A stretch of 64,000 nucleotides of DNA from an uncultured Woeseiaceae bacterium (GTDB taxonomy: Bacteria; Pseudomonadota; Gammaproteobacteria; Steroidobacterales; Woeseiaceae), in NCBI GenBank assembly GCA_905480255.1, contig CAJQPR010000105.1:1-64000 (forward strand), given 5' to 3'. Positions 26,078-34,840 of this stretch are shown here, piece by piece. The position numbers and the translations under genes are program-made. The notes beneath the pieces are model-generated. The model was given only the letters and a program-made list of their open reading frames with translations, was not told where the DNA came from and searched no databases. How positions within the stretch are numbered: the stretch's first letter is position 1; each line of letters begins with the position of its first letter.

Positions 26078-27528
26078 CAGTGACGCCAGAACGTCGGCGT
26101 AATCAGCACCAGTAAAGTGAAGATCTCCAGGCGGCCGAGCAGCATGCCTGTAATAGCAATCCATTTGGCGGTGTCGCTTAGGGTCATAAAACCGGCCGCG
26201 ACTTCGCCGAGTCCGGGACCCAGGTTATTGAGCGTCGCAGCAACGGCAGAGAACGCAGTAACCTGGTCAAGCCCCGTCGTCATCATCGCCAATAACATGA
26301 TGCCGAAAACAACGATATAGACGGAAAAGAATCCCCAGACAGCATCGACGACACGAAAAGGAACGGCTGAAGAGCCAAGTTTGACCGGAATTTCTGCGCT
26401 CGGATGGACAAGGCGCACGATTTCCCGCGCACCCTGTTTGGCGATCAGCAACCAGCGTATGACCTTGATGCCACCCGCTGTCGAGCCGGCACATCCACCA
26501 ACGAAACTGGCAAAAATTAGCAGCACCGGCAAAGCGCCCGGCCAGGCCGCGTAATTTGCGGTTGTAAATCCGGTGGTCGTCGCAATCGACACCGACTGGA
26601 ACAGCCCGTTAATAACTGTGTCATCCCAGTCTGAGTAGGTGCCGACCATCGATAGCGATCCAATAACGATCGCGGACAGTATCAAAAGAACGAAAATATA
26701 GGCGCGAAACTCAGGGTCCTGGCGATAGTGGCCGATGGAGACGTTGCGCCAGGCGAAGAAATGAAGCGAAAAGTTAACGCCGGCGAGAATCATGAAGACG
26801 ATCGCGACCAGGTCAACGGCTGTGCTGTCGAAATACCCGATCGACAAATCATGCGTGGAAAACCCGCCGATCGCCACCGTAGAAAAAGAGTGACAAAGGG
26901 CATCGAAAAAGGTCATCCCGGCTGCCCAGTAACAGAGCAGACAAAAAACTGTGAACGCAAGATAAACATACCAAAGAGCTTTCGCGGTTTCGGTAATGCG
27001 CGGTGTCAGCTTGGTGTCTTTAACCGGCCCCGGTGTCTCCGCGCGCATGAGCTGCATGCCCCCGACACCGAGCATCGGTAATACGGCGACGGCTAGTACG
27101 ATGATTCCCATACCGCCGAACCACTGAAGCTGCTGGCGGTAGAATAGAATTGACTCGGGTAGTGCGTCGAGTCCGGATAGAACTGTGGCACCGGTGGTAG
27201 TCAGTCCGGACATCGATTCAAATACTGCATCGGTGAACGTCATTGAAGGCACGTCGGCAAGCCAGAGCGGCAGTGCGCCAGCGGTGCCCAGTACAGTCCA
27301 GAAAGAGGCCACGACCAGGAAGCCATCTCTCAGGCGCAGGTCCTTACGCTTGTTACGGACCGGAAACCAAAACAGCGTTCCAGCCAGCAAAATAAACACG
27401 AAGCTTTCGACAAAGGCCAACCAGGATTGATCGTCGAACCACAGGCTGACAATAACTGGCGGCGCCATTGTCAGGCTGAACATCATGAGCAGCAGGCCTA
27501 GAATTCGTAGCGCGACAGTCCAGTTCAT
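26077..27528 (-). CDS. trkH: Trk potassium transporter, membrane subunit TrkH
   Basis: TrkH is the potassium-translocating subunit, 483 residues with repeated M1-P-M2 units. Selectivity-filter-like loops are seen at GLTTTGATVL, AIGGFSTHD, TTTGFTT and NLGPGLGEV. GGMGIIVLAVAVLP and RAETPGP are family signatures. It works with TrkA (38 bases upstream) and is translationally coupled to dctQ. Confidence 0.96.
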   Translation of the reverse strand: MNWTVALRILGLLLMMFSLTMAPPVIVSLWFDDQSWLAFVESFVFILLAGTLFWFPVRNKRKDLRLRDGFLVVASFWTVLGTAGALPLWLADVPSMTFTDAVFESMSGLTTTGATVLSGLDALPESILFYRQQLQWFGGMGIIVLAVAVLPMLGVGGMQLMRAETPGPVKDTKLTPRITETAKALWYVYLAFTVFCLLCYWAAGMTFFDALCHSFSTVAIGGFSTHDLSIGYFDSTAVDLVAIVFMILAGVNFSLHFFAWRNVSIGHYRQDPEFRAYIFVLLILSAIVIGSLSMVGTYSDWDDTVINGLFQSVSIATTTGFTTANYAAWPGALPVLLIFASFVGGCAGSTAGGIKVIRWLLIAKQGAREIVRLVHPSAEIPVKLGSSAVPFRVVDAVWGFFSVYIVVFGIMLLAMMTTGLDQVTAFSAVAATLNNLGPGLGEVAAGFMTLSDTAKWIAITGMLLGRLEIFTLLVLITPTFWRH

Positions 27529-27566
27529 TATTTGGTCATCACCTGAATGCTGTCAGTGTCCGGCGA

Positions 27567-28943
27567 TCAGACGAAAGAAACGTCGACCTGGAAAAGATTT
27601 TCAATTTTATCGATCTTGCGACGATCGGTCATAAACAGGATGACATGATCGTCAGTCTCAATAACGGTGTCGTGGTGAGCCATAATGACCTCGTCTCCGC
27701 GAACCAGTGTGACGATGCTTGTGCCTTTCGGCAAATTTAGTTCGTCGATTCTTCTACCAACAACAGCTGACTCTTTGTTGTCTCCATGAGCCACCGCCTC
27801 TATTGCTTCTGCGGCGCCGCGTCGCAGTGAATGGACTTTTGAAACGTCGCCTCGACGAACATGCGCAAGCAGAGAACCAATAGTGACCTGCTGCGGTGAA
27901 ATCGCAATATCGATTGAGCCTGACTCGACCAGCTCCGCATATGACGGCCGGTTTATCAACGCCATGACTTTATGCGCACCCAGTCGTTTCGCTAGCATTG
28001 CGGACAGGATATTCGCTTCTTCGGCGTTGGTGAGCGCGCAGAAGACATCGACGTTGTCGATATTTTCTTCGAGCAATAGCTCTTCGTCGGCCGCGTCTCC
28101 GACAAGCACGATTGCCTTGTTGAGTTGTTCAGAAATGACCCGCGCTCTTTCGGGGTCTCTCTCGATAATCTTGACCTGGTTATTTTGCTCCAGCGCAAGC
28201 GCGAGTCGCACTCCGATGTTGCCGCCACCCGCTATAACGACCCGGCGAACGGGATCTTCAAGCTTGCGCATTTCACTCATAAAGACGCGAACGTCCTGAC
28301 GAGCTGCAATAAAAAACACTTCATCGCCGTCATTGATTATCGTGTCACCATTAGGCTGCAGAGACTTACCGTCACGGTAGATCGCCGCGATACGACCTTC
28401 TGTATTGGGTATGTGTTCTTTAAGCGCCCTGATCTTCTGACCTACCAGCGAGCCGCGATTGTCGGCGCGCGCTCCAACCAGCCGCACCCGCCCGTCCGCA
28501 AAGTCGAGCACCTGAAGTGCACCGGGGTAAAGAATCAGTTGCTCGATGTATTCACAAACGAGCTGTTCCGGACTGATGCGGACATCGACCGGAATGGCAT
28601 CCTGTGTGAACAGTTTGCGCGCGTTCATGTATTCGGCGGCGCGAATGCGTGCGATCTTGGTGGGCGTGTGAAAAACTGTATAGGCGACCTGGCAGGCGAC
28701 CATGTTGGTTTCGTCCCCGTCGGTCAATGCGACGATGATGTCAGCATCGTCTGCGCCGGCTCTCTCCAGAACCTCCGGGTAAGCGGCGTGACCGACTACG
28801 GTGCGAATATCGAGGCGGTCCTGCAGCTCTCGCAGAACGTCCGGGCGCTTGTCGACGACAGTTACCTCGTTGGCCTCTTCGCGGGAGAGATGGTATGCCG
28901 CAGAGGAGCCAACCTGGCCCGCGCCGAGAATTAGTATTTTCAT
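27567..28943 (-). CDS. trkA: Trk potassium transporter, NAD-binding regulator TrkA
   Basis: TrkA is the cytoplasmic gating ring of the Trk channel, with two tandem RCK units in 458 residues. The first RCK_N begins MKILILGAGQVGSSAAYHLS. The second Rossmann motif, VVIAGGGNIGVRLALALE, is near residue 233. Each is followed by a smaller RCK_C ligand domain. It is the first gene of the minus-strand operon with trkH and the TRAP subunits. Confidence 0.97.
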   Translation of the reverse strand: MKILILGAGQVGSSAAYHLSREEANEVTVVDKRPDVLRELQDRLDIRTVVGHAAYPEVLERAGADDADIIVALTDGDETNMVACQVAYTVFHTPTKIARIRAAEYMNARKLFTQDAIPVDVRISPEQLVCEYIEQLILYPGALQVLDFADGRVRLVGARADNRGSLVGQKIRALKEHIPNTEGRIAAIYRDGKSLQPNGDTIINDGDEVFFIAARQDVRVFMSEMRKLEDPVRRVVIAGGGNIGVRLALALEQNNQVKIIERDPERARVISEQLNKAIVLVGDAADEELLLEENIDNVDVFCALTNAEEANILSAMLAKRLGAHKVMALINRPSYAELVESGSIDIAISPQQVTIGSLLAHVRRGDVSKVHSLRRGAAEAIEAVAHGDNKESAVVGRRIDELNLPKGTSIVTLVRGDEVIMAHHDTVIETDDHVILFMTDRRKIDKIENLFQVDVSFV

Positions 28944-28976
28944 TATTTGTACACGGCCTTGTGTGTCCCGTACATT

Positions 28977-31145
28977 TTACATGAGTTCGAGATTGGCATA
29001 AGCCAGCACGAGAATTTTTGTGCCCACCGACTCAAAATTGACCTCAACCTGAGCATGCGCGCCCTGTCCGGTGCAATTGAGAATTACGCCATCACCGAAT
29101 TTTGCGTGGCGAACGCGCTGCCCAAGGCGTATGCCCAGTTCTTCACCGGGCCGGATTCCACCGCGCTGGCCGGCACGGCCAGTTGAATGCACAGGTCGGC
29201 TGACCTGGGCCCGTGGCCGGATTTCCTCCATATGTTCCTCCGGAATCTCAGAGATAAAGCGGGAGGGCTGTGAAAAACTGTCCATGCCATGCAACCGGCG
29301 TTGCTCCGCGTAGGTGATGTACAGGCTCTCCTTGGCGCGTGTGATGCCGACGTAGCAAAGGCGCCGCTCCTCCTCAAGCCCATGCGGGTCTGCGATTGAG
29401 CGTTGATGCGGAAACAGGCCGTCTTCCATGCCACACAGGAAGACCAGCGGAAACTCGAGACCTTTGGCCGAATGCATGGTCATCAACTGCACGCAGTCCT
29501 CCCAGGCGTCTGCCTGCCCCTCGCCTGCCTCAAGCGCCGCGTGTGACAGAAACGCATCGAGGCGAGACATGTCATCCACCGGGTCCAGCTGGAAACCCTT
29601 GGCAGCGCTGACCAGTTCCTCGAGGTTCTCGATGCGCGTCTCGCCGCGCTCGCCCTTTTCTTTCTTGAAGAACTCGATGAGACCACTGGCCTGAATGACG
29701 TGATCAACCTGCTCCTGCAAATCGAGGTCTGCCGTATCCCGCGCCATGCGCTCAATGAGGTTTAGAAAGACAACGACAGCTGAAGAGGCCCGGCCGCTAA
29801 GTTCGTCGCTTGCTACGGCGCCCGCCGCGCGCCACATCGAGCAGCTATTTGCCCGGGCATAGGCGCGAATTGCTTCAACAGTTCGCGCACCGATTCCGCG
29901 TGTCGGGCGGTTCACAATTCGCTCGAAAGAACTGTCGTCTTCACGATGAGAAATCAGGCGCAGGTATGCCAGTGCGTCCTTGATCTCCTGACGCTCGAAA
30001 AAGCGCAGACCACCATATACCCGGTACGGCATCCGCGCGTTGATCAGCGCTTCTTCAAGAACGCGGGACTGGGCATTGGAGCGATACAGGATAGCTGCGT
30101 CGGCGCGCGGGTTACCTTTATCACTCCAGTCCTTCAGGCGGCCGACGATAAAATCCGCCTCGTCCCGTTCGTTGTAAGCGGAGTAAACACGAATCATTTC
30201 GCCATCTGCGCCCTCGGTCCAGAGCTTCTTGCCCATTCTCGAGTCATTGTTGGCGATCACGGCATTTGCCGCGTTCAGAATTGTCGCGGTGGAGCGATAG
30301 TTTTGCTCCAGCTTGATAACGGAAGTGCCGGGGAAGTCTTTCTGGAAGCGGTGAATGTGCTCAACGCGCGCACCGCGCCAGCGGTAAATTGACTGGTCAT
30401 CGTCACCGACAACAAAGGGTATGCCGCCTTTGCCGGCTAGCAGTCTCAGCCACGCATACTGAATCGCGTTGGTATCCTGGAACTCGTCAACGAGCAGATG
30501 CCGGAAGCGCCGCTGGTAAAAAGCCAGGACGTCTGCATTGTCGCGCAGGAGCTCGTGGGCACGCAGTAGCAGTTCGGCAAAGTCGACCAAACCGCCACGG
30601 TCGCAGATTTCCTGATACTGGCGGTAAAGCTCGATCTGCTGGCGGCGATTCGGGTCATTGTCATCATCGAGATGATGCGGCCGCAGGCCTTCATCCTTTT
30701 GTCCGTTGATGAAGTACTGAATTTCACGGGCACCCCAGCGATCATCATCCAGCTCGAGGTTCTTGATCAGCCGCTTGATGATCCGCAGCTGGTCGTCAGA
30801 ATCGATGATCTGGAAATTCTGCGGCAACCCGGCGTCCTGCCAGTGGCGGCGCAACAGGCGATGGGCGAGGCCATGAAAGGTGCCAATCCAGAGATGGTTG
30901 ACGGGCATGTCGAGAAGGGACTCAATGCGTCCGCGCATCTCGGCTGCCGCTTTGTTTGTGAATGTGACGGCCAGGAGGCTTTGCGGTGACACACCATCGA
31001 CATCAATGAGCCATGCGATGCGATGCGTCAGAACACGGGTCTTGCCGCTGCCTGCGCCGGCGATGACGAGCAGGGGTTCTTCCGGGGCGGTAACAGCCTG
31101 GCGCTGCGCCTCGTTGAGCGAACCAAGAATTGGTGTGACGTCCAT
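28977..31145 (-). CDS. uvrD: DNA helicase II (UvrD, superfamily 1)
   Basis: UvrD unwinds DNA 3' to 5' in mismatch and nucleotide-excision repair. From ATG 31145 the protein has 722 residues. It has the Q-motif LNEAQRQAV, Walker A VIAGAGSGKT, motif II VDEFQDTN, motif III GDDDQSIYRWRGA, motif IV LEQNYRST, motif V MTMHSAKGLEF and motif VI RRLCYVGITRAKE. The C-terminal DGVILNCTG region matches the UvrD/PcrA Tudor-like tail. An upstream ATG (31190) would add 15 unconserved residues. No clear LexA box was seen upstream. Confidence 0.96.
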   Translation of the reverse strand: MDVTPILGSLNEAQRQAVTAPEEPLLVIAGAGSGKTRVLTHRIAWLIDVDGVSPQSLLAVTFTNKAAAEMRGRIESLLDMPVNHLWIGTFHGLAHRLLRRHWQDAGLPQNFQIIDSDDQLRIIKRLIKNLELDDDRWGAREIQYFINGQKDEGLRPHHLDDDNDPNRRQQIELYRQYQEICDRGGLVDFAELLLRAHELLRDNADVLAFYQRRFRHLLVDEFQDTNAIQYAWLRLLAGKGGIPFVVGDDDQSIYRWRGARVEHIHRFQKDFPGTSVIKLEQNYRSTATILNAANAVIANNDSRMGKKLWTEGADGEMIRVYSAYNERDEADFIVGRLKDWSDKGNPRADAAILYRSNAQSRVLEEALINARMPYRVYGGLRFFERQEIKDALAYLRLISHREDDSSFERIVNRPTRGIGARTVEAIRAYARANSCSMWRAAGAVASDELSGRASSAVVVFLNLIERMARDTADLDLQEQVDHVIQASGLIEFFKKEKGERGETRIENLEELVSAAKGFQLDPVDDMSRLDAFLSHAALEAGEGQADAWEDCVQLMTMHSAKGLEFPLVFLCGMEDGLFPHQRSIADPHGLEEERRLCYVGITRAKESLYITYAEQRRLHGMDSFSQPSRFISEIPEEHMEEIRPRAQVSRPVHSTGRAGQRGGIRPGEELGIRLGQRVRHAKFGDGVILNCTGQGAHAQVEVNFESVGTKILVLAYANLELM

Positions 31146-31235
31146 CTGGCACTTTGCGGGAAGGGCTCTCAAGGGAGCGCAGTCTAGCAAAGATTGAACG
31201 GTTCCGAGCGGAGGAAATTCCGGCGAATTCGGTGC

Positions 31236-32837
31236 TTAAGGAGACCAGCGAATAGAAAGAACGGACAGGGTTCGGTCGTAGGCGAGCCGAGTATCGTTGG
31301 AAGTTACGTTGCGGTAAAAGTACTCACCGATCAGGTCCAGCGTTTCTGTCATGTGCCACGTTGCGGTCAGGGTACCAACCGCGCGCTCCATCGTCTTGCG
31401 TCCGGCAGTTGGCTCGTGAAACGCAAAGGCTCTCTCGTAATCCCAGATCATGTAAAGAGCGCGTGCATCCAAAGTGAAACGGTCGCCAAACCTGAAATTA
31501 AAGCGCATCCCATATTCGCCACGGCTGTAAGAGTTATACCCTACATGGCGATCTTCCCTTTCGGTTCTTGAATAACCGATCCCCAGCCAGAACCAGCTCA
31601 GGATTCTCTGGCGAGCTTCAGCGCCGTATGAAACGTAGTCATACCGAACGGGCGTGTTGCCGAACGGCTGGGAACCATCAAGCTCGAAAGACGGACGGTC
31701 GCCATAACGGCGGGTGTAGTAATCGGCCTTGAGGAGGATTATGGACGATGGTGAAAGCCGGACCGACCCGTTCAGGCCGGCGCTCCAGTACTCATGGTCG
31801 TATTCCGGCACTACGACAACGTCTTCATAATTCCACAGCTGTCCTTTTGCACGAAAACCCAGGCTATAACGGCCGAATTTTCGCCGTCCCCAGAATTCGG
31901 GCCCATAACGCAGGTAGGACATTCTGTCAGAGATATCGATGCCATTAACTTCGCGACTGTTGCCGTTGTCGGGGTCGTAATAATTCTCTTCATGCTGGGC
32001 GATTTTAAAGGCGCTGTAGACACGTGTTTCGTTGCCATCTTCCCGTTTGCGGTATTCGCTGCCGAAGCCAATTTCATGCAGGTATTCGTCCGCGTTATCC
32101 AGCGCCTTGTCCTGGTAGAAACGCCCGCCAAATCGGTACGAACCGAAAAAGCCTTCATTCTCGATGGCGTTGACCTGGTATCGCGCACTGAGGCTGAACG
32201 GAATGTACATCCCGGACTGCACCTCGGGGACAACGATTGGCTGTGCCGGGTCTGACAGGTCGCGGTACGAGCGTGATGGTGAACGAAACACGTTGTCATC
32301 CATGCCGACACCTGAGCGAACTCTGAGGTCGAGGTTGGTGAATTCTTTCTCGCGTTCTATGACGACCGCTCGTTCCATGACCGGCGCTTCTTTTTCAACA
32401 TCGTCCTGGAGTTGTCGCATGGCAGTTCGTGCAAGCTTGGCGATGTCCTTGCGGTCTTCCTGGTTGGCGGCGCGGCCAAACCAGGACATTGCTTCGTCGT
32501 GATTGCCCAGTCTGTACTCGCTCAGGCCCAGGTTGTAGTACGAGATTGCTGAAAGCGGACCATACGAGGAGGCTTTTAGCAGTGAGCTTCGGGCGCGGTC
32601 ATATTGTTGGGCTTTGTAGTGCGCAATACCGGTGTTGTAGTGCAACAGCGGTGTATCCATACCAGCTTCAGCAGCCTCGCTGTAACGTAGCAGAGCCGCC
32701 CAGTAAAGATCATCACGAAACAGTCGGTTGCCATTGGCAAATAGCTCGCTCGCGGTCGCGCCAAATACGGGCTGCGAAATCGCGACCATCATCAGCACCA
32801 CGACCAGTGACTTCAGATTTTGTACTACCGCTTTGAT
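31236..32837 (-). CDS. TPR plus outer-membrane beta-barrel protein
   Basis: This is an exported protein of about 533 residues. A signal peptide (LVVVLMMVAISQPVFGA) is followed by three to four TPR-like helix pairs (about 27-125, for example LLHYNTGIAHYKAQQYDRA). From about 165 to the end come alternating aromatic strands typical of a barrel of about 14 or more strands. TPR plus barrel is the plan of Slam-type translocators, but no closer match is claimed. The start is unresolved: the open frame reaches 32999, but a terminator (32943-32979) lies inside that part. The signal peptide begins at an ATC codon (32837), and an ATG at 32863 is one base out of frame. Confidence 0.75.
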   Translation of the reverse strand: MKAVVQNLKSLVVVLMMVAISQPVFGATASELFANGNRLFRDDLYWAALLRYSEAAEAGMDTPLLHYNTGIAHYKAQQYDRARSSLLKASSYGPLSAISYYNLGLSEYRLGNHDEAMSWFGRAANQEDRKDIAKLARTAMRQLQDDVEKEAPVMERAVVIEREKEFTNLDLRVRSGVGMDDNVFRSPSRSYRDLSDPAQPIVVPEVQSGMYIPFSLSARYQVNAIENEGFFGSYRFGGRFYQDKALDNADEYLHEIGFGSEYRKREDGNETRVYSAFKIAQHEENYYDPDNGNSREVNGIDISDRMSYLRYGPEFWGRRKFGRYSLGFRAKGQLWNYEDVVVVPEYDHEYWSAGLNGSVRLSPSSIILLKADYYTRRYGDRPSFELDGSQPFGNTPVRYDYVSYGAEARQRILSWFWLGIGYSRTEREDRHVGYNSYSRGEYGMRFNFRFGDRFTLDARALYMIWDYERAFAFHEPTAGRKTMERAVGTLTATWHMTETLDLIGEYFYRNVTSNDTRLAYDRTLSVLSIRWSP

Positions 32838-32906
32838 CTTGCTTACTCCTGCGGGAATGCCATTCCGAGCAATTGTTCCTGCGGATTCTGCCCAATTATG
32901 GAAAAT

Positions 32907-32932
32907 TCGCACTATAACTATGTCAACAATGT
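32907..32932 (-). promoter_or_regulatory. Candidate promoter for the TPR-barrel gene
   Basis: Between the terminator and the coding region the minus strand has a perfect TTGACA (about 32919-32924), an overlapping TATAGT, and a CATAAT about 20 bases downstream of TTGACA. Spacing is not ideal for either pair, so the exact elements are uncertain, but the AT-rich setting after a terminator suggests an independent promoter. Confidence 0.35.
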
Positions 32933-32942
32933 GACGTGGCGC

Positions 32943-32979
32943 AAAAAAAATCCCCCCGAGTGCGTACTGCGGGGGGATT
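32943..32979 (-). terminator. Strong intrinsic terminator after the hyperacidic gene
   Basis: A perfect 10-bp stem, AATCCCCCCG (32949-32958) with CGGGGGGATT (32970-32979), has an 11-base loop. On the minus strand it runs into eight T residues (A-run 32943-32950). It ends transcription from the ECF/anti-sigma/acidic-protein genes and separates them from the TPR-barrel gene. Confidence 0.85.
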
Positions 32980-33043
32980 CTGATTCTGTCGCGGGACAAA
33001 TTGTGGATCCCGGATCCGGCGACAACGTGGCAAGCTGCGCCGA

Positions 33044-33511
33044 TCAGTTTACATCGTCATCGGACGCAACGCCGTCATCATCGTCATCCTCAGGCTCCAT
33101 CTCGTCCTCTTCCGGTTCGTCGGTATCGCGTTCCTCGCCCTCGTCGAATTTGCTCTCGCCTTCAGAATTCGACCCGTCAGTTTCAGATTCGAAGTCTTCG
33201 TCACGCTCAAACTCTTCTTCGCCGCGAGCATCGTCTTGCTCATCGGAGTTGTTCTCTTCTTCACGGGCATCGTCGGACTCACCTTCCAGGTCATCATTCC
33301 CTTCTTCGTCAGGTTCGCCGTCGCTCTCCAGACCCTCCGGGTCAGCTTCCGGACCGCGCATCTCCATGACCTGACCGTCCAGTCCGGCGATGCTGTCCAG
33401 CACTTCCATGGTGACGTCGAGATCGTCTATGTCGGCCGCCGAGGCCGCCGCCGGGAACAGCGCGAAACATGTCAATGCCATGCTCGCCAAAATCAGTTTC
33501 AGGTGTTTCAT
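33044..33511 (-). CDS. Hyperacidic secreted protein, function unknown
   Basis: The product has 155 residues. A standard signal peptide (about 1-25, ending PAAASA) precedes a mature part of about 130 residues. By hand count some 63 of these are Asp or Glu and only about six are Lys or Arg. The first 30 mature residues (DIDDLDVTMEVLD) are less extreme and may form a small ordered segment. The rest is low-complexity and probably disordered. There is no lipobox. It follows the anti-sigma gene by 41 bases and ends before a strong terminator. Binding of Ca2+ or other cations is possible but unproven. Confidence 0.8.
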   Translation of the reverse strand: MKHLKLILASMALTCFALFPAAASAADIDDLDVTMEVLDSIAGLDGQVMEMRGPEADPEGLESDGEPDEEGNDDLEGESDDAREEENNSDEQDDARGEEEFERDEDFESETDGSNSEGESKFDEGEERDTDEPEEDEMEPEDDDDDGVASDDDVN

Positions 33512-33552
33512 CGTTCTAACTCCGTTTGATACTCCAGCCAGGCTGAAGCTCC

Positions 33553-34191
33553 TTAAATGATGGTTACCTGCAGACGGAACGTCTTGTCATGGTCCTCGTG
33601 CTGCAAGTTAGCTAGTAATTCTCCGCCGACTGGCGACGTTGCAATCAGTGTTAGCGGCAGGATGTTCCGACCTTCATCCAGGCTGGTCATCCAGGTAATT
33701 TCGCGTTGTCCCGCAAAGCCTGCAACTTCGACGCCCTCTGGCAGGAAAACGGTCATTGTTGCGTTCTCCAGCACCTCTGCTGATGCAAAGACGAGGTTGA
33801 GCGTTTGCGGCTGTTCGAGCGTCATCGTCACAGATGGTACGGTCGATTCAGTGATGCTGGGCGCGGAAAAGAATACGCCGCTTACAATCCAGAGGGCCAT
33901 CGCGGCAGCTACCGCTCCGCCAAATCCTGTCATTACCCACCGATTGCGCTGGCGCCTGGTTCCTGTCTGCGCTGCTATCGCGATCGATCGATCAAAAAAT
34001 GCTGCATCCGCGCGTGGCATGGTCGATTCTCCGTAATCTCGCAGCATGTCCCGCAGTTCGCGTTCCTTTGTAATGATCGCTTCGCAGGAAGCGCAGGTCG
34101 AAACATGCGTCTCCAGTCGCTGGCTTTCCGCAGCGGCGAGTTCGCCGTCCAGAAAGTCATCAATTTGCTCAGCAATCAATTTGCAGTTCAT
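33553..34191 (-). CDS. Membrane anti-sigma factor with ZAS zinc finger
   Basis: This 212-residue single-pass protein is expected to hold the neighbouring ECF sigma factor inactive. The N-terminal cytoplasmic part has the anti-sigma zinc motif H-x3-C-x2-C (LETHVSTCASCEAI, about residues 27-40). One transmembrane helix, AAAMALWIVSGVFF, is near 95-115. The periplasmic C-terminal part (about 120-212) is beta-rich and unrecognised, and is the likely sensor. ATG 34191 is preferred over 34200 because the AGAGG ribosome-binding site is then about 9 bases away. The sigma gene ends 30 bases upstream. Confidence 0.9.
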   Translation of the reverse strand: MNCKLIAEQIDDFLDGELAAAESQRLETHVSTCASCEAIITKERELRDMLRDYGESTMPRADAAFFDRSIAIAAQTGTRRQRNRWVMTGFGGAVAAAMALWIVSGVFFSAPSITESTVPSVTMTLEQPQTLNLVFASAEVLENATMTVFLPEGVEVAGFAGQREITWMTSLDEGRNILPLTLIATSPVGGELLANLQHEDHDKTFRLQVTII

Positions 34192-34221
34192 GGTTTCCAT
34201 CCTCTTCAGTGTGTAACACGA

Positions 34222-34773
34222 TCAACCGGCGTATTCGGTTCCATCAGCGGCGAGAATTTCTCGGAGCCTGGCCCGGGCACGGTGCAGCCGGGACTTGAGC
34301 GTGCCGACCGGAGTGCCGGTAACACCCTGAATTTCGGTAAGTTTATAACCCTCCGAGTCGTGGAGGAGAACGACGAGGCGGTGATCCTCGCTTAGTTCGG
34401 AAAGTGCGCGTTGAAGCCGCATTATGTTATCCAGACGCTCCGCATCGGCGACCGGATCGAGGTTTCCGGGGAGCTCCTCAAGGCTTTTCCCCGGCAATCG
34501 GTCCTCGCTGACCGACACCAGGCGCTGTCTTGCATAACGACGGCGATTGTCGATGAAATGGTTGTACATGACCCGGCAAAGCCACGATCCGGGCTCATCG
34601 ATATCGATCAGTTCGTCGAGGCGGGGAAAGATTTTGGTCAGCACGTCCTGGAACAGGTCTTCTGCTTCCGCTTTGTTACCGGCAAGGCGAAACGACAGGC
34701 GGTAAAGGCGATCGAGATGCGGCTTTATCAGCGCATCAAAACTTGCTCGCTGGCTGTGGTCGAGAGGGCCCAT
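34222..34773 (-). CDS. ECF RNA polymerase sigma factor
   Basis: This group 4 sigma factor of 183 residues has a region 2 domain (RLYRLSFRLAGNKAEAEDLFQ and the -10 contact helix WLCRVMYNHFIDNRRR, about 20-90) and a region 4 helix-turn-helix (YKLTEIQGVTGTPVGTLKSR, about 138-160). It lies directly upstream of its anti-sigma factor, the standard regulatory pair. The hyperacidic protein gene in the same run is a likely target. The sigma often controls its own promoter; the gap to ctaB is only 67 bases. Confidence 0.93.
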   Translation of the reverse strand: MGPLDHSQRASFDALIKPHLDRLYRLSFRLAGNKAEAEDLFQDVLTKIFPRLDELIDIDEPGSWLCRVMYNHFIDNRRRYARQRLVSVSEDRLPGKSLEELPGNLDPVADAERLDNIMRLQRALSELSEDHRLVVLLHDSEGYKLTEIQGVTGTPVGTLKSRLHRARARLREILAADGTEYAG

Positions 34774-34840
34774 GTCGCCCGAGTGTAGTGACGGGCAACC
34801 ATTTCACAAGGATGTGACGCAGAAATTGAGACCTGGAGAG

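Noticed and set aside
32838..32999. ATG 32999 as start of the TPR-barrel gene
   Set aside because: A strong minus-strand terminator and a promoter-like region lie between it and the signal peptide.
33049..33297. Alternative 82-codon frame inside the hyperacidic gene
   Set aside because: A frame-shifted reading of a repetitive GA-rich coding region, without a signal peptide or ribosome site.
34788..34819. Two CGTCAC copies 26 bases apart as an autoregulated ECF promoter
   Set aside because: Spacing and bases do not match a known ECF promoter well enough, and only one such site is visible for comparison.
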